Below are positions 1 through 10,342 of a stretch of DNA of 64,000 nucleotides, piece after piece; the first letter of the stretch is position 1; the number at the start of each line of letters is the position of its first letter. The notes below the pieces were generated by a model. That model was not told where the DNA came from, searched no databases, and saw only the letters and a list, made by a program, of their open reading frames with translations. Origin of the DNA: Uranotaenia lowii (lineage: Eukaryota > Arthropoda > Insecta > Diptera > Culicidae); the NCBI RefSeq assembly GCF_029784155.1, contig NC_073691.1, forward strand, positions 123,380,714 to 123,444,713, written 5' to 3'. Made by a program: the position numbers and the translations under genes.

Positions 1-40
1 ATGGAATTCATGGTTTTTTCACGGTGAAATTCTATTCGGG
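1..40 (-). mobile_element. MITE-B family, terminal fragment cut by window edge
   Basis: These 40 bases are the reverse complement of the left end of the element at 12218-13317 (terminus CCCGAATAG, then an ACCGTGAAAAAACC-type sequence). The terminus ends in TTCGGG at 40 and abuts the interior of a MITE-A copy. Comparison with the uninterrupted copy at 11170 places the insertion after AAAA and before GAATAG. The rest of the element lies outside the window. Confidence 0.75.
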
Positions 41-1127
41 GAATAGATCAAGTTTTTTTAATTGTATGAAAATATTTGGAAAAGTCTACTAAGTTCATCA
101 AAGATTTAGGAAAATCGATACGCTCGGCACCACTGCCCAGAGTCGAAAATTTTGCTTCGCCAGATTTGTATCAGCCATCTTACACTGCGCGTTTTCCATA
201 ATTTTCTGGGATAAAGTATTCCCATTTTAAGTAAAAAACAGCGAAACATTAATTTCAATAAACATCACGTAAGTTTTTTTTATGAATTTTCATAATTTTT
301 TGTATTTTTTCACCGTATTTGATTTCCAGATAATTTGTCGCTTCACGGGAAGAAATGGCTGAAAAGATTTGGCCGCGCTGGGGGAAAACGAATGCATCTC
401 AGCAAATACTACTGTCGGTCATCAAATACGACAAGCTCCATTGGCGGTGTCCCTGTTACGGCGTTCCAAAACGTGTGCAAAACACACCCTCAAGCCCCTT
501 GCCAACCTTGCAATTAGATGGACTCATTTCTCCTGCCGGAAGCGGTCAGCGGTAATACGCTGCCAATTGCCGTTCCAGGACGAGGGTATAACCACTGGTA
601 AAACGATGTGTGATGTGATGTGATAATTGTGTGATATTAGGAATTATAGAGTAAAAATAAAGAAATCAATAAAGGTATTATTTTTGAAATCTTAAGTTCT
701 GTGTTTCCATTCAGCTGAAAGTAAACAAAAAATTTAAGCATGTGTGCGTGCTTTTTTCGCGCACGGTTCAGAGAAAAGTATGAATAACGTTGGAAGAACA
801 CTGTGTCGGATCGTTACAAAACCATTCCTGTAAATGTTTCGTGCTCTTTCTAGAAACAGTTCAATGCCCTGAAAACGTTATTCATAAGCGTTTTATAAAC
901 CATACCCTAACGGTTCCTAGAACAGTGTCTCCATATACAAGTTTTAATAGTTTTAAACAGTAACATAACTTAACGCCATATTCAACAGACCGTCGTTTTG
1001 GAATTCAAGATAAGTGCAATGTTTTTAATGGTTTCAGGTATCATTTTCTAAACGTTTTTTTACACTGTCTCTAATCGTTTTATAACTACAACAGGAACGG
1101 TTGTGTTACAATATTTTCGTATTCGGG
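41..1127 (+). mobile_element. MITE-A copy 1 (3' part), CCCG-terminated element
   Basis: This copy is nearly identical over about 1.05 kb to 11170-12217. It ends with CGTATTCGGG at 1127, the inverted partner of the family's left terminus CCCGCATAC (seen at 10407 and 29834). The left part is beyond the MITE-B insertion and the window edge. It carries a small transcription-unit-like module (intron 269-329, reading frame 355-555, AATAAA near 656 and 668), followed by a subterminal region rich in AACGTT and GTTTTA motifs that other family members share. No transposase is visible, so it is non-autonomous. Confidence 0.7.
355..555 (+). CDS. Short reading frame inside MITE-A, 66 aa, function unknown
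   Basis: The frame begins MAEKIWPRWGKTN and has a good Kozak context (AAGAAATGG). Just upstream is a plausible 61-bp intron at 269-329, with donor CAC/GTAAGT and acceptor TTTCCAG. Two AATAAA signals follow within about 120 bases of the stop. The same module is repeated at 11484-11684 without base changes that I can see. A longer frame (369-623) overlaps it, so the coding frame is not certain. No domain is recognised. It may be a captured host gene fragment or a relic of the element's own gene. Confidence 0.3.
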   Translation: MAEKIWPRWGKTNASQQILLSVIKYDKLHWRCPCYGVPKRVQNTPSSPLPTLQLDGLISPAGSGQR

Positions 1128-1605
1128 CAGCTATCCACCTACCGAACTTCGTTCATTTATATGTAAACAAATCTCTTCGCAATTAGTTTTCGGTAAAAAA
1201 ACACCGAAAACTGTAAAGTAAAACTGAAAACTGCCGCTGTCAAGACAAACGTCAAAATGCGTTTGTCCTTTTCTGGCATTTTTTTTACATTTTCCTTCGC
1301 TCTCTTGCAGTCCTAATAAATGGCCTCAACTTTGATCGTGTGCTCGAGTGAGAAGCTGAAAAACTCGTAGCCATTTTTTAAAGTTTGGGTTTCGCGTATG
1401 GTGTTGTAAAAAATTCAAACAAAACACATTGCACCCCGTTTCCATTCGGAGCCTTATCTTGAGGTGGGGGAGGTTTGGCCAGTTTAGCGGCTCATTCCGG
1501 TCCACATTTTGTCAGCTGCGAAGGGGCAGCAGGTCCCAACAAGAAGACCTACGCCGATAGCTCGCCGAGCGACAGCAGCAGCAGCTCCGAGGAGTACGGC
1601 AATAA
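1128..1605 (+). pseudogene. Single-copy host-like sequence with an exon-like fragment
   Basis: No repeat family was recognised here. From about 1475 to 1605 one frame is open and serine-rich (acidic SSPSDSSSSSEEYG), and it is interrupted exactly by the copia insertion at 1606. Removing the copia (target duplicate AATAA) lets the same frame run on through 10343-10406 (ending near GKYCSAA), where a MITE-A insertion breaks it again. A pyrimidine tract followed by CAG near 1300-1312 could be a splice acceptor. It looks like part of a real but now dismantled exon; the gene cannot be named. Confidence 0.35.
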
Positions 1606-1797
1606 TATTGACTGGCAACACAGTTCAACGGTCTGTTCTGTTTGTGTGTGTATCTTTTCTAATTCTTCACTTCAAGTTGAAATCTCGCCACGTGAACTTG
1701 TACTTTTTATCGTTCTCTAAATTATACGTTTATACAAGTTAATTACGGTTCTTGAAGTTATTTCTCCGCGGTATCCGAAAGCCCTACTCTGCCAATA
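1606..1797 (+). repeat. copia 5' LTR (192 bp)
   Basis: It starts TATTGACTGG and ends TGCCAATA, immediately before the primer-binding site. It matches the 3' LTR base for base by eye once the 808-bp insertion there is removed. Confidence 0.93.
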
Positions 1798-1813
1798 GGT
1801 TATGGGCCCAGCA
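1798..1813 (+). other. copia primer-binding site (internal tRNA-iMet type)
   Basis: GGTTATGGGCCCAGCA directly follows the LTR. It is complementary to the anticodon-arm region of initiator tRNA-Met. Priming by a half-molecule of this tRNA is established for copia-type elements. Confidence 0.85.
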
Positions 1814-1895
1814 GAGTAGACGGATGTGAATCGGAAGACGTTTGAAATTTAGTTGTTTTTTCGTCGGTCGTAGCATCGTTTAAAATTTTTTCGCA

Positions 1896-4056
1896 ATGGC
1901 GTCGGGTGATAAGTTGGTTGCGTTCCCCAAACTGAACGGGTCCAATTACGATAATTGGAGCTTTCGGATGAAGCTGCTTTTAATTAAGGAGGGTAATTGG
2001 TCTGTGGTTACTGGAACCAAGCCGGAACAAGTGACCCCGGAGTGGATCGTCAGAAATGATCAGGCGATGGCTACGATCGGATTAGCTGTGGATGATGGCC
2101 AGCTGGTGCACATCAGGAAAGCTAAAACCGCGGCAGAAGCGTGGGAAAATCTGGAAAAGTTCCATGTTAAACGCACTCTTTCTACAAAAGTGTCGCTTAT
2201 GCGGAAGATTTGCCGTCTCAGGCTCGAAAAAGGTGGTGATATGGAAGCACATATTGATCGTCTAACGGAGCTGTTTGAAAAGTTGAACGGCCTACAGGAA
2301 GACAAAATTCTCGACGATCATTGGCTAGTTGCCCTTTTATTCAGTAGTTTACCTGATGAGTATGAAACTCTGGTAACTGCACTGGAAGCTCGGCCTGATG
2401 AGGATTTGACCCTCAATCTGGCTAAAGGGAAGTTGATTGATGAGTGGCTAAAGCGAAAAAATCGTGCTGAAGAAGAAGAAGAGTCGGAAACGGCCTTGTT
2501 CAGTGGATCCAGCGAATATGCTGAAAAGTGTTTTTGGTGCAAAAAACAAGGGCACAAAAAGGCAGAATGTGAAGATTTTAAGCTGTGGAAGAAGAAGAAA
2601 AAGTGGCCTAAAAGGGAAGAAGAAAAGGCTCACAGTGTAGTGAATACAAAGTGTGATGATGATAATTGGGCTTTTCTTTGTGCGACCGGTAAAAAATCAA
2701 AAGAGCTATGGCTGTTGGACTCCGGAGCTACTTGTCATATTGTGAACAATCGAGAATTTTTCGACAAAATTGACGATAGTGTGAGTGAAGTCGTACATGT
2801 TGCTAACGGTGCAAAAGTAAAAGCCCAAGGTAGAGGTAGTGGTATCTTGCGACTGTTTGATGAGAGAAACAGACTTCGGGAAATAAGAGTGGAAGGTGCT
2901 TTGTTTGTACCGGATATGAATTCGAATCTTATCTCGGTAAAAGTGCTTGTGAGAAAAGGTTATGTAGTGACATTTGACAAAAGTGGTGCAAAAATTGCTC
3001 TGAACGGGATCGTGGGAGCATATGCTGATCTGCTGCATAATTTGTTCGTGATGCGTGTGTGTGCGGAGTTTGTGTCTCTAGTAACTGACGATAGTGAGTG
3101 TATACATGGTTGGCATCGTCGATTGGGCCATAGAAGCTGTGAGGCGCTGATGAAAATGTGTGACTACGGTCACGAATTTAAGGTAGCAGAGTGCAGTTGC
3201 AGTGATGTTTGTGAGGTGTGTGTCAAAGGAAAAATGCATAGAATTCCTTTTCCAAAGGAGTCGGAGAAGAAAACGTCAGCTGTTATGGATTTGGTGCACA
3301 CGGATATCTGTGGCCCGATGAGAACGTCAACATTGAGCGGTCGCAGATATTTTCTCACCTTCATCGATGACCACAGCAGGTATACTGTGGTGAACATCAT
3401 CAAACGGAAATCCGAGGTGCTGCAGAAGTTGAAGGAATTTGTTGAGTTGGCAAAAACACAGTTCGGCCGTAAACCCAAAACCATCCGATCGGACAGAGGC
3501 GGAGAGTATACGGGAAAACAGGATGACGATTCTGACGACCAGCTCGAAGATCCACTGGCCTTGAATTTGCGACGCTCGGAAAGATCGACCAAGGGCATAC
3601 TTCCCCAAAGGTATGTGTGTGCTGCTGAGGAGCAGGAGAAAGAACCGCGTACGTATTCCGAGGCCCAAGCCAGTCGCCATAGAAATGAATGGCAACAGGC
3701 TATGTTGGAAGAATTGGAGGCGATAAGAGCGAATAACACCTGGAATATAGTTGATCTACCAGTCGGGGCAAGGGCTCTCGGCAGTAAATGGGTTTATAAA
3801 ATGAAACTTGGTGCAGATGGAACTGTCAAGCGTTTCAAAGCTCGCCTCGTTGCCCAGGGCTTTAATCAGCGTTATGGTACAGAATATGACGAAGTATTCG
3901 CCCCCGTTGTACGTTTGACTACTTTCCGAGCCCTTCTCTCGATTGCAGCCCGAAGAGATATGGTTGTCCAGCAATATGATGTAAAGTCAGCCTTCCTATA
4001 CGGCAACCTTGAGGAGGAGATCTTCATCCGACAGCCACCAGGGTTTGCTGTGAAAG
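1896..4056 (+). pseudogene. copia gag-pol, segment 1 (gag, protease, integrase remnant, start of RT)
   Basis: The ATG at 1896 lies 98 bp after the LTR. In order: a copia gag (start MASGDKLVAFPKLNG), a CCHC knuckle (CFWCKKQGHKKAEC), a protease with LLDSGATCHIV, a GAG-pre-integrase zinc region (HRRLGHRS...CEVCVKGK), and the start of the integrase core with the first two catalytic Asp residues (HTDICGP and RSDRGGEY). Directly after that the frame passes to a linker and then the RT (WVYKMK, FAPVVR, DVKSAFLYG). The catalytic Glu and the whole C-terminal half of the integrase are missing by an in-frame deletion near 3515-3525. The frame is then cut by the MITE at 4057 and resumes at 5757. Confidence 0.9.
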
Positions 4057-4336
4057 CCCGCATACCAAAAAACTCTACATCTAACGGTTTCTACGATACA
4101 TCAACGGTTTCTCAGATTGATAATTATCTCTGTTAATGTACCTATTACGTCAAACCTTACAAAAACAATTATTAAAATCAAACGTTTACCTTTTCGTAGA
4201 AAGTGACTACATCAGGTAAAGTGATTGTTTGGTGTTAACGATTAACGTAAAACATACATAAATGGTGAAATTGAATCCGGACGATTACCTACAGCGTTAG
4301 TCAAATTTTGACGTATAAACCAAAGGTGACCGCCAC

Positions 4337-4777
4337 CTGGGGTGCCAGGTGGTTTTGACAAAAATCAGGACATCGCATTCGAGATTTTTTAAGGACACCA
4401 CTGATTTGATGGAAATAACATGCAGCTCTGCTTAAATTTCATATATAAAGGCGAAATACAGGTACTGAAGACGCCTAAAACTATGCAATTGACGCGAGCA
4501 GAGCCTTAGGTGGCCTGCAGTTTACATCTAAAAACACCACTTATAATCATATAAGTCAAAGATTATCACCGCGGTTACACTATTTTATAATTAATTTGTT
4601 TGATGTCCTCATCATTTAACTATAAATTCAGCTATAATTTAGATATTTTTATGAAAATCAGGACGTATTACAGACCATTTTTCAAAAATTAGGACAATTT
4701 ATGCGTTTTTGATAAATCAAAACGGCCTCTCGAACATCAGGACAAATCCTGAAAAATCATGACACCTGGCACCTTTG
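4337..4777 (-). mobile_element. hAT-type MITE (CAGRGGTG family), diverged copy
   Basis: It is related to the elements at 61794 and 62473: GGTGCCAGGTGG at one end, ACACCTGGCACC at the other, with repeated ATCAGGACA motifs inside. The flanking octamers ACCGCCAC and ACCGAAAC match at six of eight positions, so this is an older insertion with decayed ends. Boundaries are good to a few bases. Confidence 0.65.
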
Positions 4778-4995
4778 ACCGAAACGCGTGTCAACGAGAA
4801 AGAAAACATCAAGAAAAAGAAAAGTGAAAATTTTTCATCCGAACCAGACGCGTTTTCTACAAAAGCTTTGCATTTTCTCCGAATCTATGAGAAAGTGGAG
4901 CATAACGGATCATAAATTCAAGGTAAGAGAAGACAATTAAAATTATTATTTAATACTGAGCATTAACCAGTTCTTTTTTTTCACAGCTACGAAAA

Positions 4996-5247
4996 ATGTC
5001 GGACGGTGAAACATTTAACGCAACCCTAGGACCTTTGGAGAGTAATGGAGTGCTTCCAGCTGAACTACCGTCCCCTGCCGACCCCGAGCATTATGCGGGT
5101 GCCGGAGGTTGTTCCGGAAACTCTGAACGGCATTTCGTTATTGAGCACATACATTCCCGGCACAAATTTCTTCAGGCAGGAACGCTGTGGTCAGTTAGTG
5201 CTGAACAGATTCGATTTTCAGTAAGAAAGGGAATAAAATGCACATAA
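4996..5247 (+). CDS. Short reading frame inside MITE-A relative, 83 aa, function unknown
   Basis: The frame starts ATGTCGGACGGTGAAAC a few bases after an acceptor-like polypyrimidine tract and CAG at about 4986. The matching donor AAG/GTAAGA lies near 4923. The protein (MSDGETFNATLGPLESNG...) resembles no family I know and is not clearly homologous to the frame at 355-555, although both occupy the same position in related elements. The layout (leader, small intron, ATG, short frame) suggests a captured 5' gene end. Coding status is uncertain. Confidence 0.25.
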   Translation: MSDGETFNATLGPLESNGVLPAELPSPADPEHYAGAGGCSGNSERHFVIEHIHSRHKFLQAGTLWSVSAEQIRFSVRKGIKCT

Positions 5248-5756
5248 TGTAAGTCGATTTGCAAAAAAATTCATTTAGTTTTGGTGTTAATTTGAATTTC
5301 AATAAAATAACAATCCGAAATTTCCATTCAACTGTCAAAATATTATGTATGTGTGCGTGTTGCATTCACAAACGTTTCCATAAATCATTTGCTTAACGTT
5401 GGAAGAACGTAATGTAGAATCGTTACAAAACCTTTCCCTAAAAAGTTAAGCTACGAGGTTCCTATAATATAACTGTAACAATAACCGTTTCATCCTCAGA
5501 AAACGTTTTCTTAAACAATTTTTGAACCTTTAGCAAACTGTTCATAGAACAGTTCTCCCATACAACGGCTTTAACAGTTTTTAACAGTTACATAACCTAA
5601 CAACATATTTAAAATACAATCACTTCAGAATTCACGATTCAAGCTATGTATTTGACAGTTCGTATAATCGTTTGCCAAACGTTATTTTACGCTTAATAAA
5701 ATCGTCGTTTGACTTTTTCAGCAATCGTTCGGTTACAATCCTCATTTATGCGGGAG

Positions 5757-6017
5757 GGTCAGAAAGCAAGGTGTGCCGATTGAATAAAAGTCTGTACGGC
5801 TTAAAACAAGCTGCGCGATCCTGGAACATCCGTCTTCACGAAGTTCTGGTCGAAGAAAAGTTCCAACGATGTGAGTCCGACCCGTGTCTTTACCGTAAGA
5901 AGATTGGCGAACAACTGTGTTTTGTGCTTGTGTATGTGGATGACCTTATTGTTTCGAGCGATGATAGGTTTATCGCTGAATCTTTGGAGAAGGCTTTGAA
6001 GAGGAATTTCGACATAA
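5757..6017 (+). pseudogene. copia RT, segment 2 (YVDD box)
   Basis: This is the continuation of the copia RT (LNKSLYGLKQAARSWN, then LVYVDDLIVSS) between the MITE and the LINE insertion. The catalytic YVDD is intact. The frame joins segment 1 exactly once the AG-flanked MITE is removed, and joins segment 3 exactly once the LINE is removed. Confidence 0.88.
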
Positions 6018-8341
6018 TTAACCCAGTATTGAAAATGAAACTACCGTTCGGAAAACTGATGGTTTATGCTGACGACTTGTTACTGATTATTGGCTCCAAG
6101 TACACTCGGTGCGGTTTACGTCAGGCTCAGCAAAGTCTTAATGCTATAGAAAGCTGGACCAACAGTGTGGGATTTTCCATCAACCCAAAAAAAAGTCAAT
6201 TAATGCATATTTGCAAAGAAAGAAAAACCCATAATTTTTCTAAAGGTATTAAACCAATGTTAAGTGATGTTCCTCTGAAAAGAGTTCGTTCTATGAGAAT
6301 ATTGGGTGCCTATTTGAACAGAAGAGACAACGCTAAAAGACACATAAAAGAAATCAGAGCATCTTGTCTAGTAAGAGAACGATTTTTATCTGCTTTGACA
6401 TTTCATGGTGATAGGAAAAGCTTGGAGCAGATTGGAATGGCAACTATAATATCGAAATTATTGTATGCGGCTGAACTTTTTAATCCGTTGGAATTACAAC
6501 AGTTAGATGTGTCATATCACAGTTTTCTAAGAATAAGCTCGGGAGCTTTTAGAACATCTCCCTGTTCATCTCTAGTGGTTGAAAGTGGACGGAAAGATTT
6601 TAAAAGCTTACTTTGTTATGTTCTTGTGAGGAGGGCAGTCAGAGTACTCGAAAAGTCTAAAAAATCGATGAGCTGCTTATGGAATAATGCAAATAAGACT
6701 TTCTATGATATAACCAGCGAAATGTTGCCAAGGCTTCAAAAAATATTATACGTAGGTGGTAGGAAATGGAATGATCCTATACCATCGATTGATTGGGACA
6801 TGAAAATATCATGCAGAGCCGGAGACAATAAGCAAAAAGTTGTGACTACTTTCCGAGATATCCTTTGGAATAAATACAAAGATCAAGCTAAGTTCTACAC
6901 TGATGGATCTGTGGCCAATGGTCATGTAGGAGTTGGAATATTTGGCCCTAGAATAAAAATCTCCCAGCAACTTCCCTCAATAATGTCCATATTTTCTGCC
7001 GAAGCTGTCGCACTCGAAATGGTCGCAAGAAGGGTCAATAGAAAAGCTGTATGTTTCACAGACTCTGCAAGCGTTTTAGTTGCTCTTGAGAACGGTTCAT
7101 CACACCCAATCGTACAAAATATTGAATCCTTGATGAGGAAAAAAGATCTGGTTTTAGTATGGATTCCTAGCCATTGTGGCATACCAGGAAACGAAACTGC
7201 AGATAATTTGGCCGGTTTGGGTAGAACGGGTGAGATGAGTAATGTGTGTATACCAGGGCAGGACATAATTCGTTGGGTTGAAAGTTCACTGAGGAAAGCC
7301 CAGCAAGAAAGTTGGAATTTGCTTACTACTAACAAACTGAGGATAGTCAAACCTGTTATAGAGCGTACACTCAGAAATAAATAAAATATCAAACAGTTAT
7401 ATTTTAGGTATTTTCACATATCTCCCTCTTTACGCACACGGATATTTCTCATGGTGTAATTACTGGGATATTTCTCACTGGGAAATATTTCTGCGATTAA
7501 AATTTATGCATTGAGAAATGTTATGGAACGACATCTGGTGGTCAGAAATAAAAGTTTGAGCCGTAACGTAAAGGCAAACGCTTAAAGCAGAAATAAACAG
7601 AAAAACCAAACGAAAATCGTTTGATTTTCGTCCATGTTCTATGGTCAATGTGCATAATTGACCATAGCATAAAAACATGTGCATTTCGCTGGTAATATTA
7701 CATGCTGCAATTGAGTCCATCCTTTTTAAATACGATTCAGATAAATATTTAAAGAGAATGGAATCTGCATGCAGTCAAGTTGAAAGGCATTTAGCAACTG
7801 AAGAATCTAGCATGTGCTCATACCCGTTTAGTTGGGACTCAAACGCACAAAGCGTTTGTTTGAACAAAATAATATATAATTTCTCGGTTATTAAATTTTA
7901 TGCATTGGATTATTACACGCCAAGAAATTATTCGGATGCATAAATTTAAATATCTGAAATAGTTATTTTTTAATATTTCTGGATATTAATGTCAGAGAAA
8001 TATCGGAGTTATTGAAATATAATAATTTTCATATTTTTTTCATTTCTGAGTGTATAAATTATGCATTTTGTAGTCGTAATGAGCAAAGAGCTCTTACTAG
8101 AATCTTGATAGGACACTCTAGGTTGACGCATCAACATTTGATGAAAAAAGAAGATCCACCAATATGTGATACTTGTCAGGTACAAATCACTATTAATCAT
8201 ATTTTGTTTGAATGTGAGGTTTACTCAGAGAGTAGGATAAAATATAAGATAAGCCAGGAGAATTTCATGTATGGTGATGTGAGTAGGACAAAATTACTAA
8301 TTGATTTTTTAAATGAAACCAAACTCATTGAAAAATTGTAA
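6018..8341 (+). pseudogene. I-clade LINE ORF2 remnant (RT end, RNase H, CCHC)
   Basis: The fragment opens in the RT palm with YADDLLL. From about 6890 to 7215 it holds an RNase H domain with all acidic positions visible (FYTDGSVANG, SAEAVALEM, CFTDSASVL) and WIPSHCGIPGNETAD. After the MITE at 7368-8052 the frame resumes (INYAFCSRNEQRALTR) and ends with the motif CDTCQVQITINHILFEC and a stop at 8341. RNase H plus a C-terminal CCHC in one ORF2 is typical of the I clade. Upstream RT blocks, the endonuclease and ORF1 are absent, so it is dead. By chance the copia frame reads straight into it, giving one open frame 5672-7384. Confidence 0.88.
7368..8052. mobile_element. MITE with TA duplication, termini CACTCAGAAAT
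   Basis: The left end CACTCAGAAATAAATAAAAT and the right end CATTTCTGAGTG are inverted repeats flanked by TA (7366-7367, 8053-8054). Removing the element with one TA joins the LINE frame without a shift. A TA duplication is what Tc1/mariner-type elements leave. There is no coding capacity; the interior is AT-rich with repeated GATATTTCTC-like motifs. Confidence 0.85.
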
Positions 8342-8439
8342 TCATAGTGTAAAATAACAATTAGTTTTAAGAAGGGTGAAAACTTATGTTACATACCCTC
8401 GTTAAATAAATGTACAAAAAAAAAAAAATTTCGACATAA

Positions 8440-9317
8440 GCTGTTTAGGAGAAGTAAGACAGTATCTAGGAGTGGAGGTGGAACGCAACGCAGGAGGAGA
8501 TTACTTTGTAAGTCAGCAACGCTATATTGCTGATGTTGTGAGTGCAGCTGGACTAGAAGATGCCAAAGACTCGTCGATTCCACTGGATGTAGGCTACTAT
8601 AAGCAAGAAAATGATTCAAGCCTACTGCCGAATAATCACGAATATCAGCGATTGATTGGAAAACTGTTGTTTATAGCTGTGAATACTCGCCCAGATGTAG
8701 CGGCATCGGTATCAATACTTAGTCGTCAAACCAGTAAGCCTACTCAGCGAGATTGGAATGAACTCAAGCGAGTAATACGATATCTAAAAGGTTCTGCCAA
8801 CCTCAAGCTCCGTCTAAGTGATAGAATGGATAATTCTGGATTGGTCGGATTCGCAGATGCTGATTGGGCCGAATGTCGTGATGGTCGTAAGTCAAACAGT
8901 GGATATATATTCCAATACAGCGGCGGCACAATATCATGGGCATGCAGAAAACAATCTTGCGTTTCGGTATCTACTGCTGAGGCCGAGTTTGTCGCTCTCT
9001 CGGAGGCCTCCCAAGAAGGACTTTGGTTAAAACGTCTCATGTTGGACCTGGGTGAAAAGATAGACGTTTTTAAGATGAACGACGACAACCAAAGTTGTTT
9101 GCGAATGCTGGATTGCGAGAAGTTTAGTAACCGCACTAAACACATCGATACCAAATACTACTTCACAAAGGATTTGAAACAGTCTGGCCAGGTGGAGTAT
9201 CGTTATTGTCCTGGTGAAGTAATGAAAGCGGATTTGCTGACCAAACCTCTTCCGAGAGTTCGGCTACAAACTTTGCGAAAACTGTGCGGAATCAAAACTA
9301 CTACGGAACAGCAGTGA
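8440..9317 (+). pseudogene. copia RT end and RNase H, segment 3
   Basis: The copia polyprotein resumes directly after the second LINE target duplicate (SCLGEVRQYLGVEVE). It carries the RNase H domain with GFADADWAECRDGRKSNSGY and STAEAEFVALSEA, and ends at the stop at 9317. The purine-rich GAGGAGGAG just before the 3' LTR at 9335 is the polypurine tract. Confidence 0.9.
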
Positions 9318-9334
9318 CCTGAGTTGAGGAGGAG

Positions 9335-10342
9335 TATTGACTGGCAACACAGTTCAACGGTCTGTTCTGTTTGTGTGTGTATCTTTTCTAATTCTTCACT
9401 TCAAGTTGAAATCTCGCCACGTGAACTTGTACTTTTTATCGTTCTCTAAATTATACGTTTATACAAGTTAATTACGGTTCTTGAAGTTATTTCTCCGCGG
9501 TATCCGAAACAGTGTTCTGAATATCACTCATTTTCAATGAATGTTTCTGATTGCACTTCGCACCTGAACGTACAGCGGTCGGGTTTCGTTAATGATTGCT
9601 ACTGGACCTACCCGATCATCGATCGTTCAATTCATCGCTAAAATACAGATCACCTCGCACGATGCTTGCTGTCAAAACAGTGCAGCACCATCATCAAATT
9701 GGAATATCACCAATGCGCAATGCATATGGCGAATCTTGTTGGTCTTCGATCAGGAGTGAATGGATCAGGCAGTGAGTGAATGATACATGAAGCCGATCAT
9801 TAGCGTATTTTGTTTGATTTGATATAAAGCAAATTAATAAATTTATTTGTTGTTATAACGTTTTTTAACATCAGTATGATCAAAATCAAATTGCAGTTGT
9901 GTTTGTGAGGGAAAGATGTTCACTTTCGCCGTGTTTTTCAATTTTTACAAGTTCTCTTATTAAAATGTCGTACGTCACGTTAAAACTACTGAGAATTTAT
10001 GGTGTCCCGCACAACTGTTTGATTTTTCTCGTCCTGCAAAAAATAATTTTGAATTTCATATAATTCAGGCAGATACTGAGTGAGCTACATTCAGAATGGA
10101 TCAGTTTGTATCTCACTCATCTCCGATATGCGATGTTTGCTAAACCGATGATTCTGAATGATGCGACTCGGTTTGCATAGCTGATAGGAGCGCTGATCGA
10201 GATTGCATACCAGCCAGGCGAAGCAGTAGCGAGAGGCGCTATCCCATTATACAATCGGAATGTTTCCAACAGGAAACGCATCCTGAGTGTTTGTTTTGAT
10301 TGATTTTCGGACCATTGATCCGAAAGCCCTACTCTGCCAATA
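9335..10342 (+). repeat. copia 3' LTR, split by a hAT-like MITE
   Basis: LTR bases 9335-9509 and 10318-10342 together equal the 192-bp 5' LTR (the 8-bp duplicate counted once). The terminus CAATA is followed by the target duplicate AATAA. Confidence 0.92.
9510..10317. mobile_element. hAT-like MITE, 808 bp, inside copia 3' LTR
   Basis: A perfect 8-bp duplication ATCCGAAA (9502-9509, 10318-10325) flanks termini CAGTGTTCTGAA and, in reverse complement, CAATGGTCCGAA. An 8-bp duplication with ends CAnTG is typical of the hAT superfamily. No transposase frame is present, so it is non-autonomous. Confidence 0.85.

Larger units (their letters stand above)
4057..5754 (+). mobile_element. MITE-A relative inserted in copia RT
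   Basis: It begins CCCGCATACC and ends TTATGCGGG, flanked by a 2-bp target duplication AG (4055-4056, 5755-5756). Deleting it restores the copia frame exactly. The subterminal part (for example AACGTTGGAAGAACG and ATCGTTACAAAACC) is shared with MITE-A copies 1 and 2. Its internal module differs: a 5' leader, an intron near 4923-4986 (AAG/GTAAGA to TTTTTCACAG) and a frame at 4996-5247. A hAT-type MITE is nested at about 4337-4777. Confidence 0.8.
6018..8426 (+). mobile_element. I-clade non-LTR retrotransposon, 5'-truncated
   Basis: It is flanked by a 13-bp target duplication AATTTCGACATAA (6005-6017 and 8427-8439) and ends in an A-run, the signature of target-primed reverse transcription. Only the distal part of ORF2 is present: the end of the RT, RNase H, and a C-terminal CCHC motif. 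A 685-bp MITE is inserted at 7368-8052. Confidence 0.9.
1606..10342 (+). mobile_element. Ty1/copia LTR retrotransposon, complete ends, multiply interrupted
   Basis: Both LTRs are present, with inverted termini TATTG and CAATA. The element is flanked by a perfect 5-bp target duplication AATAA (1601-1605 and 10343-10347). The order gag, protease, integrase, RT, RNase H is diagnostic of copia. Three later insertions sit inside: a MITE-A relative (4057-5754), an I-clade LINE (6018-8426) and a hAT-like MITE in the 3' LTR (9510-10317). Without them the element is about 3.8 kb, shorter than usual copia elements (about 5 kb) because the integrase is internally deleted. The LTRs look identical once the MITE is removed, so insertion was recent, yet the element cannot now move by itself. 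Confidence 0.93.

Noticed and set aside
17..1000. Possible promoter-driven host gene at the window start
   Set aside because: The same sequence recurs at 11170-12217 within defined element ends, so it belongs to MITE-A rather than to a single-copy host locus.
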